Assembly: GCF_003172935.1 (NCBI RefSeq)
Contig: NZ_QGKS01000268.1
Coordinates: 1 to 37,026, forward strand
Reading direction: 5' to 3'
From: Micromonospora sicca
GTDB taxonomy: Bacteria > Actinomycetota > Actinomycetes > Mycobacteriales > Micromonosporaceae
Length of the DNA: 37,026 bases
Shown: one piece after another, positions 22,803-30,844 of the stretch
Layout: the number at the start of each line of letters is the position of its first letter
Position numbering within the stretch: the first letter of the stretch is position 1
Notes under the pieces: generated by a model
The model's database searches: none
Seen by the model: the letters and a program-made list of their open reading frames with translations, nothing else
Told to the model about the DNA's origin: nothing
Position numbers and translations under genes: made by a program

Positions 22803-23475
22803 CCGTCCGGGACATCGGAATTGTCGCCACGACAGGACGGCCGGCCATCGCCGGGACCTTCCACCCCTTGGTCCTGCAGCCCACCAGCTTCTGCAACCTG
22901 GACTGCAGCTACTGCTACCTGCCCGATCGGCGCTCGCGCCAGCTCATGTCCGTCTCCGTTGCGACGGCCTGCGTTCGGTCGATCGAGCAGCAGGGCAGCG
23001 TTCATCCGGTGAGCGTGGTGTGGCACGGCGGCGAGCCCACCGCCACACCGATCGATATCTTCCGTGAGCTGCTCGCTCCCTTCGAGGAGCTACAGCGGGC
23101 AGGGAGGGTGCGCCAAGATCCAGACCAACGCGACGCTCATCAACGAGCGGTGGTGCGATCTGTTCGCCGCCTATGACTTCGAGATCGGCGTCAGCATCGA
23201 CGGGCCCGGCATGCTCAACCGGAACAGGCTCGACCGGGCCGGGAATGCGACGACGGCCCGGACGATTCGCGGCACGCGAGTATTGGCCGAGGCCGGCTTG
23301 CCGTACTCGGTGATCTGCGTCGTCACACCCGAAACCATCGACCACGGTGACGACCTGGTCGGGTTCTTCTCCGGCCTGCCGGGATGCGAGTCGGTGGGCT
23401 TCAACATCGAGGAGCAGGAAGGCGCCGCCCGCACGCCGGTGCCGGAGGAAGCCGCGTACCGGTCTTGGAGCCGAC
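22799..23475 (+). pseudogene. Radical SAM peptide-maturase-like gene, frameshifted and 3'-truncated
   Basis: From ATG 22799 the frame encodes a radical SAM domain with the [4Fe-4S] motif C-x3-C-x2-C (SFCNLDCSYCYL, Cys32/36/39) and the SAM-binding WHGGEPT. It resembles FxsB-type cyclophane-forming maturases. At about 23111-23116 the frame breaks: RAGRVR continues as KIQTNATLINERW only in another frame (one extra or two missing bases). That second frame gives SIDGPGMLNRNRLDRAGN and GFNIEEQEGAARTPVPEEAAYRSWSRL, then ends in unrelated sequence at about 23475. The C-terminal SPASM region is missing. So there are two independent lesions. The enzyme is dead unless the frameshift is a sequencing error, and even then it lacks its C-terminus. 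Confidence 0.85.
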
Positions 23476-23484
23476 TCGACCGCA

Positions 23485-24390
23485 CGCCTCTCCGCCCGGC
23501 TCGCCCTCGGCGCCGCCGTCCTCGCCGCCGGTGTCGCCGCTCTGCCGGCGCCGGCCCTGGCCGGCCCGGACACCGCCACGCTCGCCGCCGTGACCGAGCA
23601 GGACCCGGCCACCGGCCGGAACGTCAAGTACCCGGTCAAGCCCGGCGAGGTCGTGTCGGCCTCGCTCGGCGTGACGAACCTGGGCGACGCGCCGGTCAAT
23701 GGCGTCGTCGTGCAGGTGCGGGCGTTCGACGACCTCGACCTGCTGACGAAGTACGACAACTGCTGGTACGTCGTGGACAGCAACCTCGACATCGCCTGGT
23801 GCGAGTTCGACGACGTGCTTGCGGCCCAGGCGACCCTGGCGCCGGCCGAGGACCTCATCGTGACCAAGACCAACGCGCGGGCGGACAAGGTCACCACCGT
23901 CGTCTTCCGCTGGGTCAGCAAGGCGTGGGCCGACGAGCTCGGTGGCGTGCAGAAGCTCGCGGAGAACGAGAATGGCACGGACCCGGTGCGCGGCGGCGGC
24001 CCCACGCTGACGCTGGCACCTCGGGATCTGCCGCTGCCGAGCAAGCCGATTCCGATCAACTTCGTGTACGCCAGCCTGGTCACGCCGCCGACCGCGAGCC
24101 CCACGGCCACCGCCAGCCCGACGACGAGCGCGAGCCCGACGGCCAGCGCGACCCCGACGGCCAGCGCGACCCCGACGGCGGGCGTGACCCCGACGGCGGG
24201 CGTGACCCCGACGGGTACCGCGCCCAGCGCGAGCCCGGCCGCTCCCGGTGCGGGCGGCGGCGACGGCGGGGGCCTGCCGGTGACCGGCTCGAACAACGTC
24301 GCCGTGGCGGGTGCCGGGGTGGCCCTGCTGATGCTCGGCGGGGTCGGCTACCTGGCGGCCCGCCGACGCCGGACCCGGTTCGTCGCGTAG
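23485..24390 (+). pseudogene. LPVTG-anchored surface protein, start codon missing
   Basis: The frame encodes a nearly complete signal peptide (RLSARLALGAAVLAAG to PALA), an adhesin-like beta domain of about 180 residues (KPGEVVSASLGVTNLGDAPVNG, CWYVVDSNLDIAWCEFDDVL with a likely disulfide), and a Thr/Pro/Ala/Ser repeat stalk at about 24085-24230 (units like ASATPT and AGVTPT). It ends with an LPVTG sortase motif, a membrane helix and RRRR. No ATG, GTG or TTG with a ribosome binding site exists at the signal-peptide start. Upstream in-frame sequence belongs to the radical SAM gene read in another frame. So the 5' end was lost at the same junction (about 23475-23485). Confidence 0.8.
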
Positions 24391-24406
24391 CACCTCACCG
24401 CGAAGT

Positions 24407-24432
24407 GCCCCGGTCCCGTACGGGACCGGGGC
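24407..24432 (+). terminator. Hairpin after the surface-protein gene
   Basis: A 12-bp perfect inverted repeat GCCCCGGTCCCG / CGGGACCGGGGC around a TA centre, starting 17 nt after the stop. No U tract. Confidence 0.7.
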
Positions 24433-24482
24433 GCTCGTGCCGGTGGTGTTGAATGTAGACAGTCTGCCGCCGGAGGTGTGCT

Positions 24483-24926
24483 GTGCCCGAACTCTCCCTG
24501 CTGATCGAGCCGTCCGTGCCGCTGCCCGCCGACCGGGTCGAGGCGCTCGCCACCGGGCTCGCCGACGACCTGCGCACGGTCCGGGGCTTGCAGATCGGGT
24601 ACGCGCAGTCGCCGGCCACCTCGCACGGCAAGTCGCCGCAGGCCTGGGAGCTGGGGATGCTGGCCGTCGGCGGGCTCTTCTCCGCCACCACGATGCAGGC
24701 GCTCGCCCGGATCGCGGTCGCGTACGCGGACCGGGTCCGGGCGCGCTCGATCCGGCTCCGCAGCGGCGACAACGAGCTGGTCGTCACCGGGTCGACCCGG
24801 GTGGACCCGCAGCTCGTCGACCAGCTGGCCCGGCTGCTGGGCGTACCCGCGACGACCGATCCCGCGGCGGGCGCGGCGCTGCCCGCGGCCCGCGGGACCG
24901 GCGGGGGCGCCCCCACCGGGAGCTGA
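24483..24926 (+). CDS. EACC1-like (effector-associated constant component) small protein
   Basis: The 147-aa protein has an alpha/beta layout: an N-terminal strand and helix (LSLLIEPSVPLPADRVEALATGLADDL), a short loop, a hydrophobic helical middle (ELGMLAVGGLFSATTMQALARIAVAYADR), a C-terminal strand (IRLRSGDNELVVTG), then a helix and a disordered tail. This fits the EACC1 family, small proteins that accompany caspase-like and other effectors in actinobacterial conflict systems. The GTG at 24483 has GGAGG upstream, and the caspase gene starts 2 nt after its stop, so they are one operon. The family call rests on layout and neighbour, not on a catalytic motif. Confidence 0.65.
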   Translation: MPELSLLIEPSVPLPADRVEALATGLADDLRTVRGLQIGYAQSPATSHGKSPQAWELGMLAVGGLFSATTMQALARIAVAYADRVRARSIRLRSGDNELVVTGSTRVDPQLVDQLARLLGVPATTDPAAGAALPAARGTGGGAPTGS

Positions 24927-24928
24927 GT

Positions 24929-25087
24929 GTGGGACAGCGACGGGCGCTGCTGATCGCCAACGACCGGTACATCGACGACTCGCTGGCGGACCTCTACGCG
25001 CCCCGGGAGGAGGCGCGGGACCTGCTCAGCCTGCTGGCCGACGCGGACGTCGGCGCCTTCGACCAGACCGTGCTGCTGGAGAACTAG
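24929..25087 (+). CDS. N-terminal part of the caspase-EccC protein, ended by in-frame TAG
   Basis: GTG 24929 opens a 52-codon frame (GQRRALLIANDRYIDD, APREEARDLLSLLADADVG, QTVLLEN). This is the expected first strand and helix of a caspase-fold peptidase. It ends at TAG 25085-25087. Reading through that codon, the same frame continues without a further stop to 29254 (SKSSIERAIESMLRAAGPEDLVLLYFSGHG). Thus 24929-29254 was, or still is, a single gene of 1,441 sense codons plus the TAG. A C-to-T change of CAG would produce the stop. See the entry at 25121. Confidence 0.8.
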   Translation: MGQRRALLIANDRYIDDSLADLYAPREEARDLLSLLADADVGAFDQTVLLEN

Positions 25088-25120
25088 TCGAAGAGCTCCA
25101 TCGAGCGGGCGATCGAGTCG

Positions 25121-28100
25121 ATGCTCCGGGCGGCCGGCCCGGAGGACCTCGTCCTGCTCTACTTCTCCGGCCACGGCGTCCGCACCAGCAAGCGGGGGCG
25201 GTTGCCCCTGGCGGTCGCGAACACCGAGGTGGACCACCTCTCGTCGACCGCGATCTCCGCCTCCTTCGTCCGGGAACTGCTCGACGAGTCGGACGCGGCC
25301 AGCTCGGTCATCCTGCTCGACTGCTGCTACAGCGGGGCTTTCGAGGGGCACGGCCTCAAGACCACCGACGACCTGGCCATCGACGGCGAGCTGAAGACCG
25401 GGTACGGCCGGTACGTCATCACCGCGACCAACTCGGTGGAGCGGGCCGACGACGGACGTCCGGCCTCCGACACGGGGCCCCGGCTGCGGTCGGCCTTCAC
25501 CGAGACGATCATCCAGGGGCTGAGCACCGGCGCCGCGGACATCACCGGCCAGGGCCGGATCACCCCGGACGACCTCTGGCGGTACGTGCACTTGGAGCTG
25601 CCGAAGCGGTCCGCGCAGACGCCGTGCCAGTTCGGCAGCGCGAGCGACGAGATCCACATCGCGCTGTCCCGGGACGGGCAGCACCGGCAGCGGCGGCGCC
25701 GGAACCAGCGGGATCCGCGCCTCGGCGACCTGCTCGGGCCGCTGGAGCCGGCCGGCGAGGTGAAGCTCTGCGCCACGGACTGGCGGCGGCGCGGCCTGCT
25801 CAAGGTGCCGGTCGGCCAGGCGCAGCGGATCGACCAGCCTGCCGGGGAGCCGGTCTGGCTGGACCTGGCCTCCTCCGACGGGCACCTGCTGGTCGTCGGC
25901 CGCGCCGGCACCGGCAAGACCACCCTGCTACGCACCATCATCGGCGGGCTGGCGCTCACCCACTCGGCCGACGAGGTGGCGTTCAACTGCCTGGAGTCCG
26001 GCGGGAACTGGCTCGGGCCGATGCGGCGGCTGCCGCACGTGCGGGAGGTGCGCGGCGACGACGAGGTGGGTGAGGTCAGCAAGCTCCTGGACCGGCTGGA
26101 GCAGGACGTCCTCGACCGCAAGCAGCTCTTCCGCCACCACGAGCTGGAGTCGCCGGCGAGCCTGCGGGCCCGCCGGGCCGACCTCGACGCCGGGCCGTGC
26201 CCGGACGTCTTCCTGGTCGTCGACCGCTGGCAGGACTTCGCCAACCTGCTGCCCGACTTCACCCCGCGGGTGGTCGACCTGGCCAACAAGGGCCTCGGGT
26301 ACGGGGTCCACGTGGTCATCGCGGAGCGCAGCTGGCGGGTCATCCCGGAGGAGCTGCGGGAGTTGCCGCAGGCCCGGATCGAGACCCGGTTGTCGCAGCC
26401 GCACGAATCGTTGATCAACCCGGACCAGGCGGCCCGCCTGCCGCTCAACCTGCCCGGCTGGGCCATCCACGGACGGCGTACCTTCCGCATCGCGTTGCCG
26501 GACCTGTCCGCCGGCGACGCCGACGGCGAGGCAGAGGTCGAAGCCGCTGCGCCGGACAGCGGCGCGGTGATGGTGTCGGTGATCGCCGAGGCCTGGGGGA
26601 CGGACTCGGCGGGCACCACGCCTGCCACCGGGCCGGTGCCGGCCGAGGAGCAGCCGGACGAGACGCTGCTCGTGCTCGGTGTGCCGGACCGGGCGGCGCT
26701 GTGGCACTTCGAGGGACGGCGTACCCCGCTCGGGCCGGACTACCTGCGGGTGCCCGTGGGTCTGGACGGCTGGGGGCGTCCGCTGCTGCTCGACCTGAAG
26801 GAGTCGGCGCAGGACGGGATGGGCCCGCACGGCCTGCTGGTGGGGGCGACCGGATCCGGCAAGAGCGAACTGCTGCGGACGATCGTGCTGGCCCTCGCGG
26901 CGGCCCATGCCCCGGACGAACTCAACCTGGTGCTGATCGACTTCAAGGGCGGCGCGACGTTCGGTCCGCTGGCCGAGCTGCCGCACGTGAGCGCGCTGAT
27001 CACCAACCTCGCCGACGACCTGGCGCTGATCGACCGGCTGGCGGACGCGCTGACCAGTGAGCTCCTGCGCCGGCAGGAGGTGCTCCGCGCCGCCGGCAAC
27101 CACGCCAGCCGCTGGGATTACGAGCGGAGCCGGGCGGCCGGGGCCGAGCTGCCTGCGCTGCCCACGATGCTGGTGATCTGTGACGAGTTCTCCGAGCTGC
27201 TCACGGCGCGACCCGATTTCATCGACGTCTTCGTCCAGATGGCCCGGGTTGGCCGGTCCCTCGGGGTGCACCTGCTGCTCGCCAGCCAGCGGCTCGAGGA
27301 GGGGCGGCTGCGGGGCCTGGAGAGCCACCTGTCGTACCGGATCGGCCTGCGGACCTTCTCCGCGATGGAGAGCCGGGCCGTGCTCGGCGTGCCGGACGCG
27401 TACGAGTTGCCGAACGCGCCCGGCCACGGCTACCTGAAGGCGGGCACCACGATGACCCGCTTCCACGCCGCGTACGTCTCCGGGCCGCCGGTGGCGGACG
27501 GCGCCGGCGTACCGCCGGACGTGGTGGGATGCAGTCCGCTCGACATCGTCGTGGCGGGGCTGCGCGGCCGGGGCACCCGGGCCCACCAGGTCTGGCTGCC
27601 GCCGCTGGCCGAACCGCCCACCCTGGACGAACTTCTCCCGCCGCTGACGCGGGACCCGGTCCGGGGCCTCAGGGTCGTCGGGGAACGGGGCTCGCTGACC
27701 GCGACCGTCGGCCTGGTCGACCGGCCCAAGGAGCAGCGCCGCGAACCGCTGCGCCTGGAACTGGCCGGGGGCGGTGGCAACGTCGGCGTGGTGGGCGCGC
27801 CGCTGTCCGGTAAGAGCATCGTGCTGCGCTCGCTCGTGGCCTCCCTGGCGCTGACGCACACGCCGCGGGAGGTGCAGTTCTTCTGCCTCGACCTCGGTGG
27901 CGGCGCGCTGCGGTCCCTGGAGCGGTTGCCGCACGTCTCCGGCGTCGCCAACCGGCGGGACGCCGAGGCGGTGCGGCGTACGGTCGCGGACGTGAGCGCG
28001 GTCCTCGACTCCCGGGAGGCCCGCTTCGCCGCGGGCGGCGTGGAATCCATGGCGGCGTACCGGGCCCGCCGGGCGGCGGGGGAGTTCGCCGACGACCCGT

Positions 28101-29254
28101 TCGGCGACGTGTTCCTCGTGGTGGACGGATGGAACGCGTTGCGGCAGGAGTACGAGGAGCTGGAGGAGGTCGTCACCGGCATCGCCCGGCGGGGCCTGGG
28201 CTTCGGGGTCCACGTGGTGCTCACCGCGGCCCGGTGGCTGGAGGTCCGGCCGACCCTGCGGGACCTGCTGGGCAGCCGGTTGGAGCTGCGGCTCGGCGAC
28301 CCGAGCGAGTCCGAGATCGACCGGCGGGCGGCGGCGAACGTGCCCCGGTCGCCGGGGCGTGGGCTGGCCCCGGGCCGGCTGCACTTCCTGAGCGCCCTGC
28401 CCCGGATCGACGGCCGGCGCGGCGGGGAGGACCTGGCCGAGGCGACGGCCGAGCTGGCGGACCGGGTCGCGGGGGCGTGGCCGGGGCAGCCGGCCCCGCC
28501 GGTGCGGTTGCTGCCGCGCCGGCTGTCGGTGGTCGAGCTGAACGAGCTGAGCGACCCGTCCGGTACCGGGCTGCCGATCGGGCTGGACGAGTCGTCGCTC
28601 GCCCCGGTCCACCTCGACCTGGACCGAGAACCGCACCTCGTCGTCTTCGGCGACGCGGAGTGCGGCAAGACCAACCTGATCCGGCTCATCGCCCGGCAGG
28701 TCGTGGCCCGCCGTACGCCCGCCCAGGCCCGGCTGGTCATCGCCGACTACCGGCGCGGCCTGCTCGGCGCGGTCGAGGGCGACCACCTGCTGGACTACGC
28801 CCCGTCCCGCCAGGTCCTCGCCGAGGGGCTCGGCTCGATCCGCGAGGCGATGACGAGACGGCTGCCCGGCCCGGACGTCACCCCGCAGCAGCTGCGCGAC
28901 CGGAGCTGGTGGCACGGGCCCGACCTGTACCTCCTGGTGGACGACTACGACCTGGTCGCCAGCGGCGGCAGCAACCCGGTGAGCATGCTCAACGACCTGC
29001 TGCCGCTGGCCCGGGACATCGGCCTGCACCTGATCATCGCCCGCCGGGTCGGCGGCGCCGCCCGGGCACTCTACGAGCCGGTCCTGCAACACCTGCGCGA
29101 GCTGGACTCGCCGGGCCTGCTGATGTCCGGCAACCGGGAGGAGGGGGCGATCCTGGGCGGGTTGCGGCCGCAGCCGATGCCGCCCGGCCGGGGGACCCTG
29201 GTCCGTCGGCGTGATGGCGCCCGGGTCGTCCAGACCGCCTGGTCGGAGCCCTGA
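25121..29254 (+). CDS. Caspase-like peptidase fused to four FtsK/EccC-type ATPase modules
   Basis: From ATG 25121 the protein is 1,377 aa. Residues 1-185 are most of a caspase/metacaspase (C14) domain with the catalytic His motif YFSGHG (14-19) and Cys motif LDCCYSG (66-72). Four P-loop modules follow: GRAGTGKT (260-267), GATGSGKS (575-582), GAPLSGKS (892-899) and GDAECGKT (1177-1184). Only the second has a full Walker B acidic pair (LVICDEFSELL); the others read VVDRWQDF, VVDGWNAL and LVDDYDLV. The last three match EccC ATPases 1-3 of type VII secretion (DFKGGATF, LLLASQRLEEGR, FFCLDLGGGALRSLERLPHVSGV, IADYRRGLLG). EccC's membrane anchor is absent, so the protein should be soluble. The first 64 codons of the caspase domain lie upstream, beyond an in-frame TAG. 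The ribosome binding site before ATG 25121 is weak. Confidence 0.88.
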   Translation: MLRAAGPEDLVLLYFSGHGVRTSKRGRLPLAVANTEVDHLSSTAISASFVRELLDESDAASSVILLDCCYSGAFEGHGLKTTDDLAIDGELKTGYGRYVITATNSVERADDGRPASDTGPRLRSAFTETIIQGLSTGAADITGQGRITPDDLWRYVHLELPKRSAQTPCQFGSASDEIHIALSRDGQHRQRRRRNQRDPRLGDLLGPLEPAGEVKLCATDWRRRGLLKVPVGQAQRIDQPAGEPVWLDLASSDGHLLVVGRAGTGKTTLLRTIIGGLALTHSADEVAFNCLESGGNWLGPMRRLPHVREVRGDDEVGEVSKLLDRLEQDVLDRKQLFRHHELESPASLRARRADLDAGPCPDVFLVVDRWQDFANLLPDFTPRVVDLANKGLGYGVHVVIAERSWRVIPEELRELPQARIETRLSQPHESLINPDQAARLPLNLPGWAIHGRRTFRIALPDLSAGDADGEAEVEAAAPDSGAVMVSVIAEAWGTDSAGTTPATGPVPAEEQPDETLLVLGVPDRAALWHFEGRRTPLGPDYLRVPVGLDGWGRPLLLDLKESAQDGMGPHGLLVGATGSGKSELLRTIVLALAAAHAPDELNLVLIDFKGGATFGPLAELPHVSALITNLADDLALIDRLADALTSELLRRQEVLRAAGNHASRWDYERSRAAGAELPALPTMLVICDEFSELLTARPDFIDVFVQMARVGRSLGVHLLLASQRLEEGRLRGLESHLSYRIGLRTFSAMESRAVLGVPDAYELPNAPGHGYLKAGTTMTRFHAAYVSGPPVADGAGVPPDVVGCSPLDIVVAGLRGRGTRAHQVWLPPLAEPPTLDELLPPLTRDPVRGLRVVGERGSLTATVGLVDRPKEQRREPLRLELAGGGGNVGVVGAPLSGKSIVLRSLVASLALTHTPREVQFFCLDLGGGALRSLERLPHVSGVANRRDAEAVRRTVADVSAVLDSREARFAAGGVESMAAYRARRAAGEFADDPFGDVFLVVDGWNALRQEYEELEEVVTGIARRGLGFGVHVVLTAARWLEVRPTLRDLLGSRLELRLGDPSESEIDRRAAANVPRSPGRGLAPGRLHFLSALPRIDGRRGGEDLAEATAELADRVAGAWPGQPAPPVRLLPRRLSVVELNELSDPSGTGLPIGLDESSLAPVHLDLDREPHLVVFGDAECGKTNLIRLIARQVVARRTPAQARLVIADYRRGLLGAVEGDHLLDYAPSRQVLAEGLGSIREAMTRRLPGPDVTPQQLRDRSWWHGPDLYLLVDDYDLVASGGSNPVSMLNDLLPLARDIGLHLIIARRVGGAARALYEPVLQHLRELDSPGLLMSGNREEGAILGGLRPQPMPPGRGTLVRRRDGARVVQTAWSEP

Positions 29255-29371
29255 CCGAGCCGGGATTCAGGGCGGCGGGGGCAGGGCGTCGAGCGGGTCT
29301 TCGGTCCGCCGCCCGCCGTCCTCCCGCTCGTCGCGTACCGGGAAAGCCTGGTGCCCGGTCACGAATCCCAG

Positions 29372-29390
29372 CGTCAACCAATGGTTGACG
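29372..29390. promoter_or_regulatory. Operator palindrome 1
   Basis: Perfect 8-bp arms CGTCAACC / GGTTGACG around AAT. It covers the -35 element (TTGACG, 29385-29390) of the promoter below. Its centre is 28 bp from that of palindrome 2. Confidence 0.75.
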
Positions 29391-29413
29391 AACCCGGTGC
29401 GTCAACCTATGGT
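29385..29413 (+). promoter_or_regulatory. Sigma-70-type promoter of the Clp-N/HTH gene
   Basis: TTGACG (29385-29390), a 17-nt spacer, then TATGGT (29408-29413). The start site would fall at or next to the ATG at 29420, so the transcript is probably leaderless; no Shine-Dalgarno is present. Confidence 0.7.
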
Positions 29414-29418
29414 TGACG
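29400..29418. promoter_or_regulatory. Operator palindrome 2
   Basis: Perfect 8-bp arms CGTCAACC / GGTTGACG around TAT. It overlaps the -10 element and ends one base before the ATG. It has the same arms as the palindrome at 29372-29390, so binding of one protein to both would block the promoter. Confidence 0.75.
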
Positions 29419-29419
29419 C

Positions 29420-30154
29420 ATGACGGATCCCGTGCAGATCAGCAACCCGGTACGCCTCGACGAGCTGATCGAGGCCATCAAGAAGGTGCACACCGACGCG
29501 CTGGACCAGCTCAGCGACGCGGTGCTGGTCGCCGACCACCTCGGCGACGTCGCCGACCACCTCATCGGCCACTTCGTCGACCAGGCCCGCCGCTCCGGCG
29601 CCTCCTGGACCGAGATCGGGCGCAGCATGGGCGTCACCAAGCAGGCCGCCCAGAAGCGTTCCGCCGCCAAGGCGGAGACCGCCGCCGCCCTCGACCCGAA
29701 CGCCGGCTTCGGCCGCTTCACCGATCGGGCGCGCAACGTGGTGGTCACCTCCCAGAACGAGGCGCGGGCCGCCGGCAGCCCGGAGATCCGCCCCGAGCAC
29801 GTCGCCCTCGGGCTGCTCGCCGAGCCGGACGGGCTCGCCGCCCGGCTGATCGTGGCGCGGGGCGTACCGCTGGAGCGGCTGCGGGAGGTCGTCACCGCGA
29901 CCTTCCCGGCGCCGGCCGACCAGGTCCCCGACCTGATCCCGTACGACGCGCGGGCCAAGAAGGTGCTGGAGCTGACCTTCCGGGAGGCGCTGCGACTCGG
30001 CCACAACTACGTCGGCACCGAGCACATCCTGCTCGCCCTGCTGGAGGAGGAGGCGGGTGACGGCGTCCTCACCGGACTCGGCCTGAACAAGTCGGACATG
30101 GAGGCGGGCGTCACCGGCGCCCTCGCCGAGATCGCGCGGCGGCGCCAGTCCTGA
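29420..30154 (+). CDS. HTH plus Clp N-domain protein, probable autorepressor
   Basis: The 244-aa protein has a helical N-terminus containing a helix-turn-helix (SWTEIGRSMGVTKQAAQKRSAAK, about residues 62-84). It continues as a double Clp N-terminal repeat (FTDRARNVVVTSQNEARAAG..IRPEHVALGLL and DARAKKVLELTFREALRLGHNYVGTEHILLALLEEE). There is no AAA+ domain, so it cannot unfold proteins itself; it may bind DNA and sense Clp substrates or partners. Two perfect palindromes over its own promoter support autoregulation. The ATG at 29420 is fixed by the leaderless promoter. It is monocistronic, convergent with the next gene. Confidence 0.9.
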   Translation: MTDPVQISNPVRLDELIEAIKKVHTDALDQLSDAVLVADHLGDVADHLIGHFVDQARRSGASWTEIGRSMGVTKQAAQKRSAAKAETAAALDPNAGFGRFTDRARNVVVTSQNEARAAGSPEIRPEHVALGLLAEPDGLAARLIVARGVPLERLREVVTATFPAPADQVPDLIPYDARAKKVLELTFREALRLGHNYVGTEHILLALLEEEAGDGVLTGLGLNKSDMEAGVTGALAEIARRRQS

Positions 30155-30207
30155 CGTTCCGCCCGCCCGGGTACGCCGAGGGTGCACCCGGGCGGACGGC
30201 CGCGGGA

Positions 30208-30726
30208 TCAGTCGGCGGTGGGGAAGCCGTAGCGGGCGGCGTGCTCCGGGTCGGCCGGGTCGACCTGGCGGATGCCCGCGTCGGCGAGGCGCTTGTTCAC
30301 CTCGTCCAGCCGCTCCCGCACCAGCCGGGCCTCCTCCTCGGGGACCCGGCCGCGGTGCGGCTTGCCGGCGTGCTCGATGGTGCCGTAGTCGACCTTCTCC
30401 GCGATCTTGCGGGCCTTCGGCGGCCTCACCCGCTCGGCCGTGCGCAGCAGCCGGGCCATCGGCACGTCGGTGGCCATCGCGTCGAACTCGCTGGCGGTCA
30501 GCACCACCCGGCGTGGCTCACCGCCGCCGTGGCGGTCGTGGATCTCCACCACCGCCACGTCCAGCGCGGCGTCGTCGATGCTTTCCACCTCGACCGGGGT
30601 GGCATCCAGTTGCACGGGGCCGGCGACCAGGTCAGGGTGCTCCAGCACGACGACGCGGACCACCTCGTCGTCCGCCTGCAGAACCGTGCCGCTGAAGTCG
30701 GAGACGTGGATCGTCTTCTTGCCCAT
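30208..30726 (-). CDS. Conserved-looking hypothetical protein, 172 aa
   Basis: A soluble, highly charged protein. It begins MGKKTIHVSDFSGTVL, has an N-terminal beta-rich part (VVRVVVLEHPDL, VAVVEIHDRHGGGEPRRVVLTASEF), a helical C-terminal part with a long Glu/Arg helix (EEEARLVRERLDEVNKRLADAG), and ends near PEHAARYGF. No signal peptide or membrane helix. GAGAAGC lies before the ATG. I do not recognise a named family. It is a single gene between convergent and co-directional neighbours. Confidence 0.8.
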   Translation of the reverse strand: MGKKTIHVSDFSGTVLQADDEVVRVVVLEHPDLVAGPVQLDATPVEVESIDDAALDVAVVEIHDRHGGGEPRRVVLTASEFDAMATDVPMARLLRTAERVRPPKARKIAEKVDYGTIEHAGKPHRGRVPEEEARLVRERLDEVNKRLADAGIRQVDPADPEHAARYGFPTAD

Positions 30727-30844
30727 GCGCGGAGCTTCTCCTGTCGTAGGCCGAGTTTTCGGACCAGGAGACGCTACCCGACACCTGTGCGAACGGTCCG
30801 GCTGGAGCGCCCGGGTGTGTCGCCGATTTCCTCCGCGTACCTCG

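Noticed and set aside
24085..24230. A DNA tandem repeat or satellite
   Set aside because: It is the coding repeat of the Thr/Pro/Ala cell-wall stalk of the LPVTG protein; unit changes keep the reading frame.
25928..29092. A 1,054-codon minus-strand frame opposite the EccC modules
   Set aside because: Shadow frame: Gln/Arg/Pro/Val-rich with no motif, while the opposite strand encodes intact P-loop ATPases.
24483..29254. Part of a type VII (ESX) secretion operon
   Set aside because: No EccB, EccD, EccE, mycosin, WXG100 or PE/PPE-like genes are near, and the EccC membrane anchor is replaced by a caspase domain.
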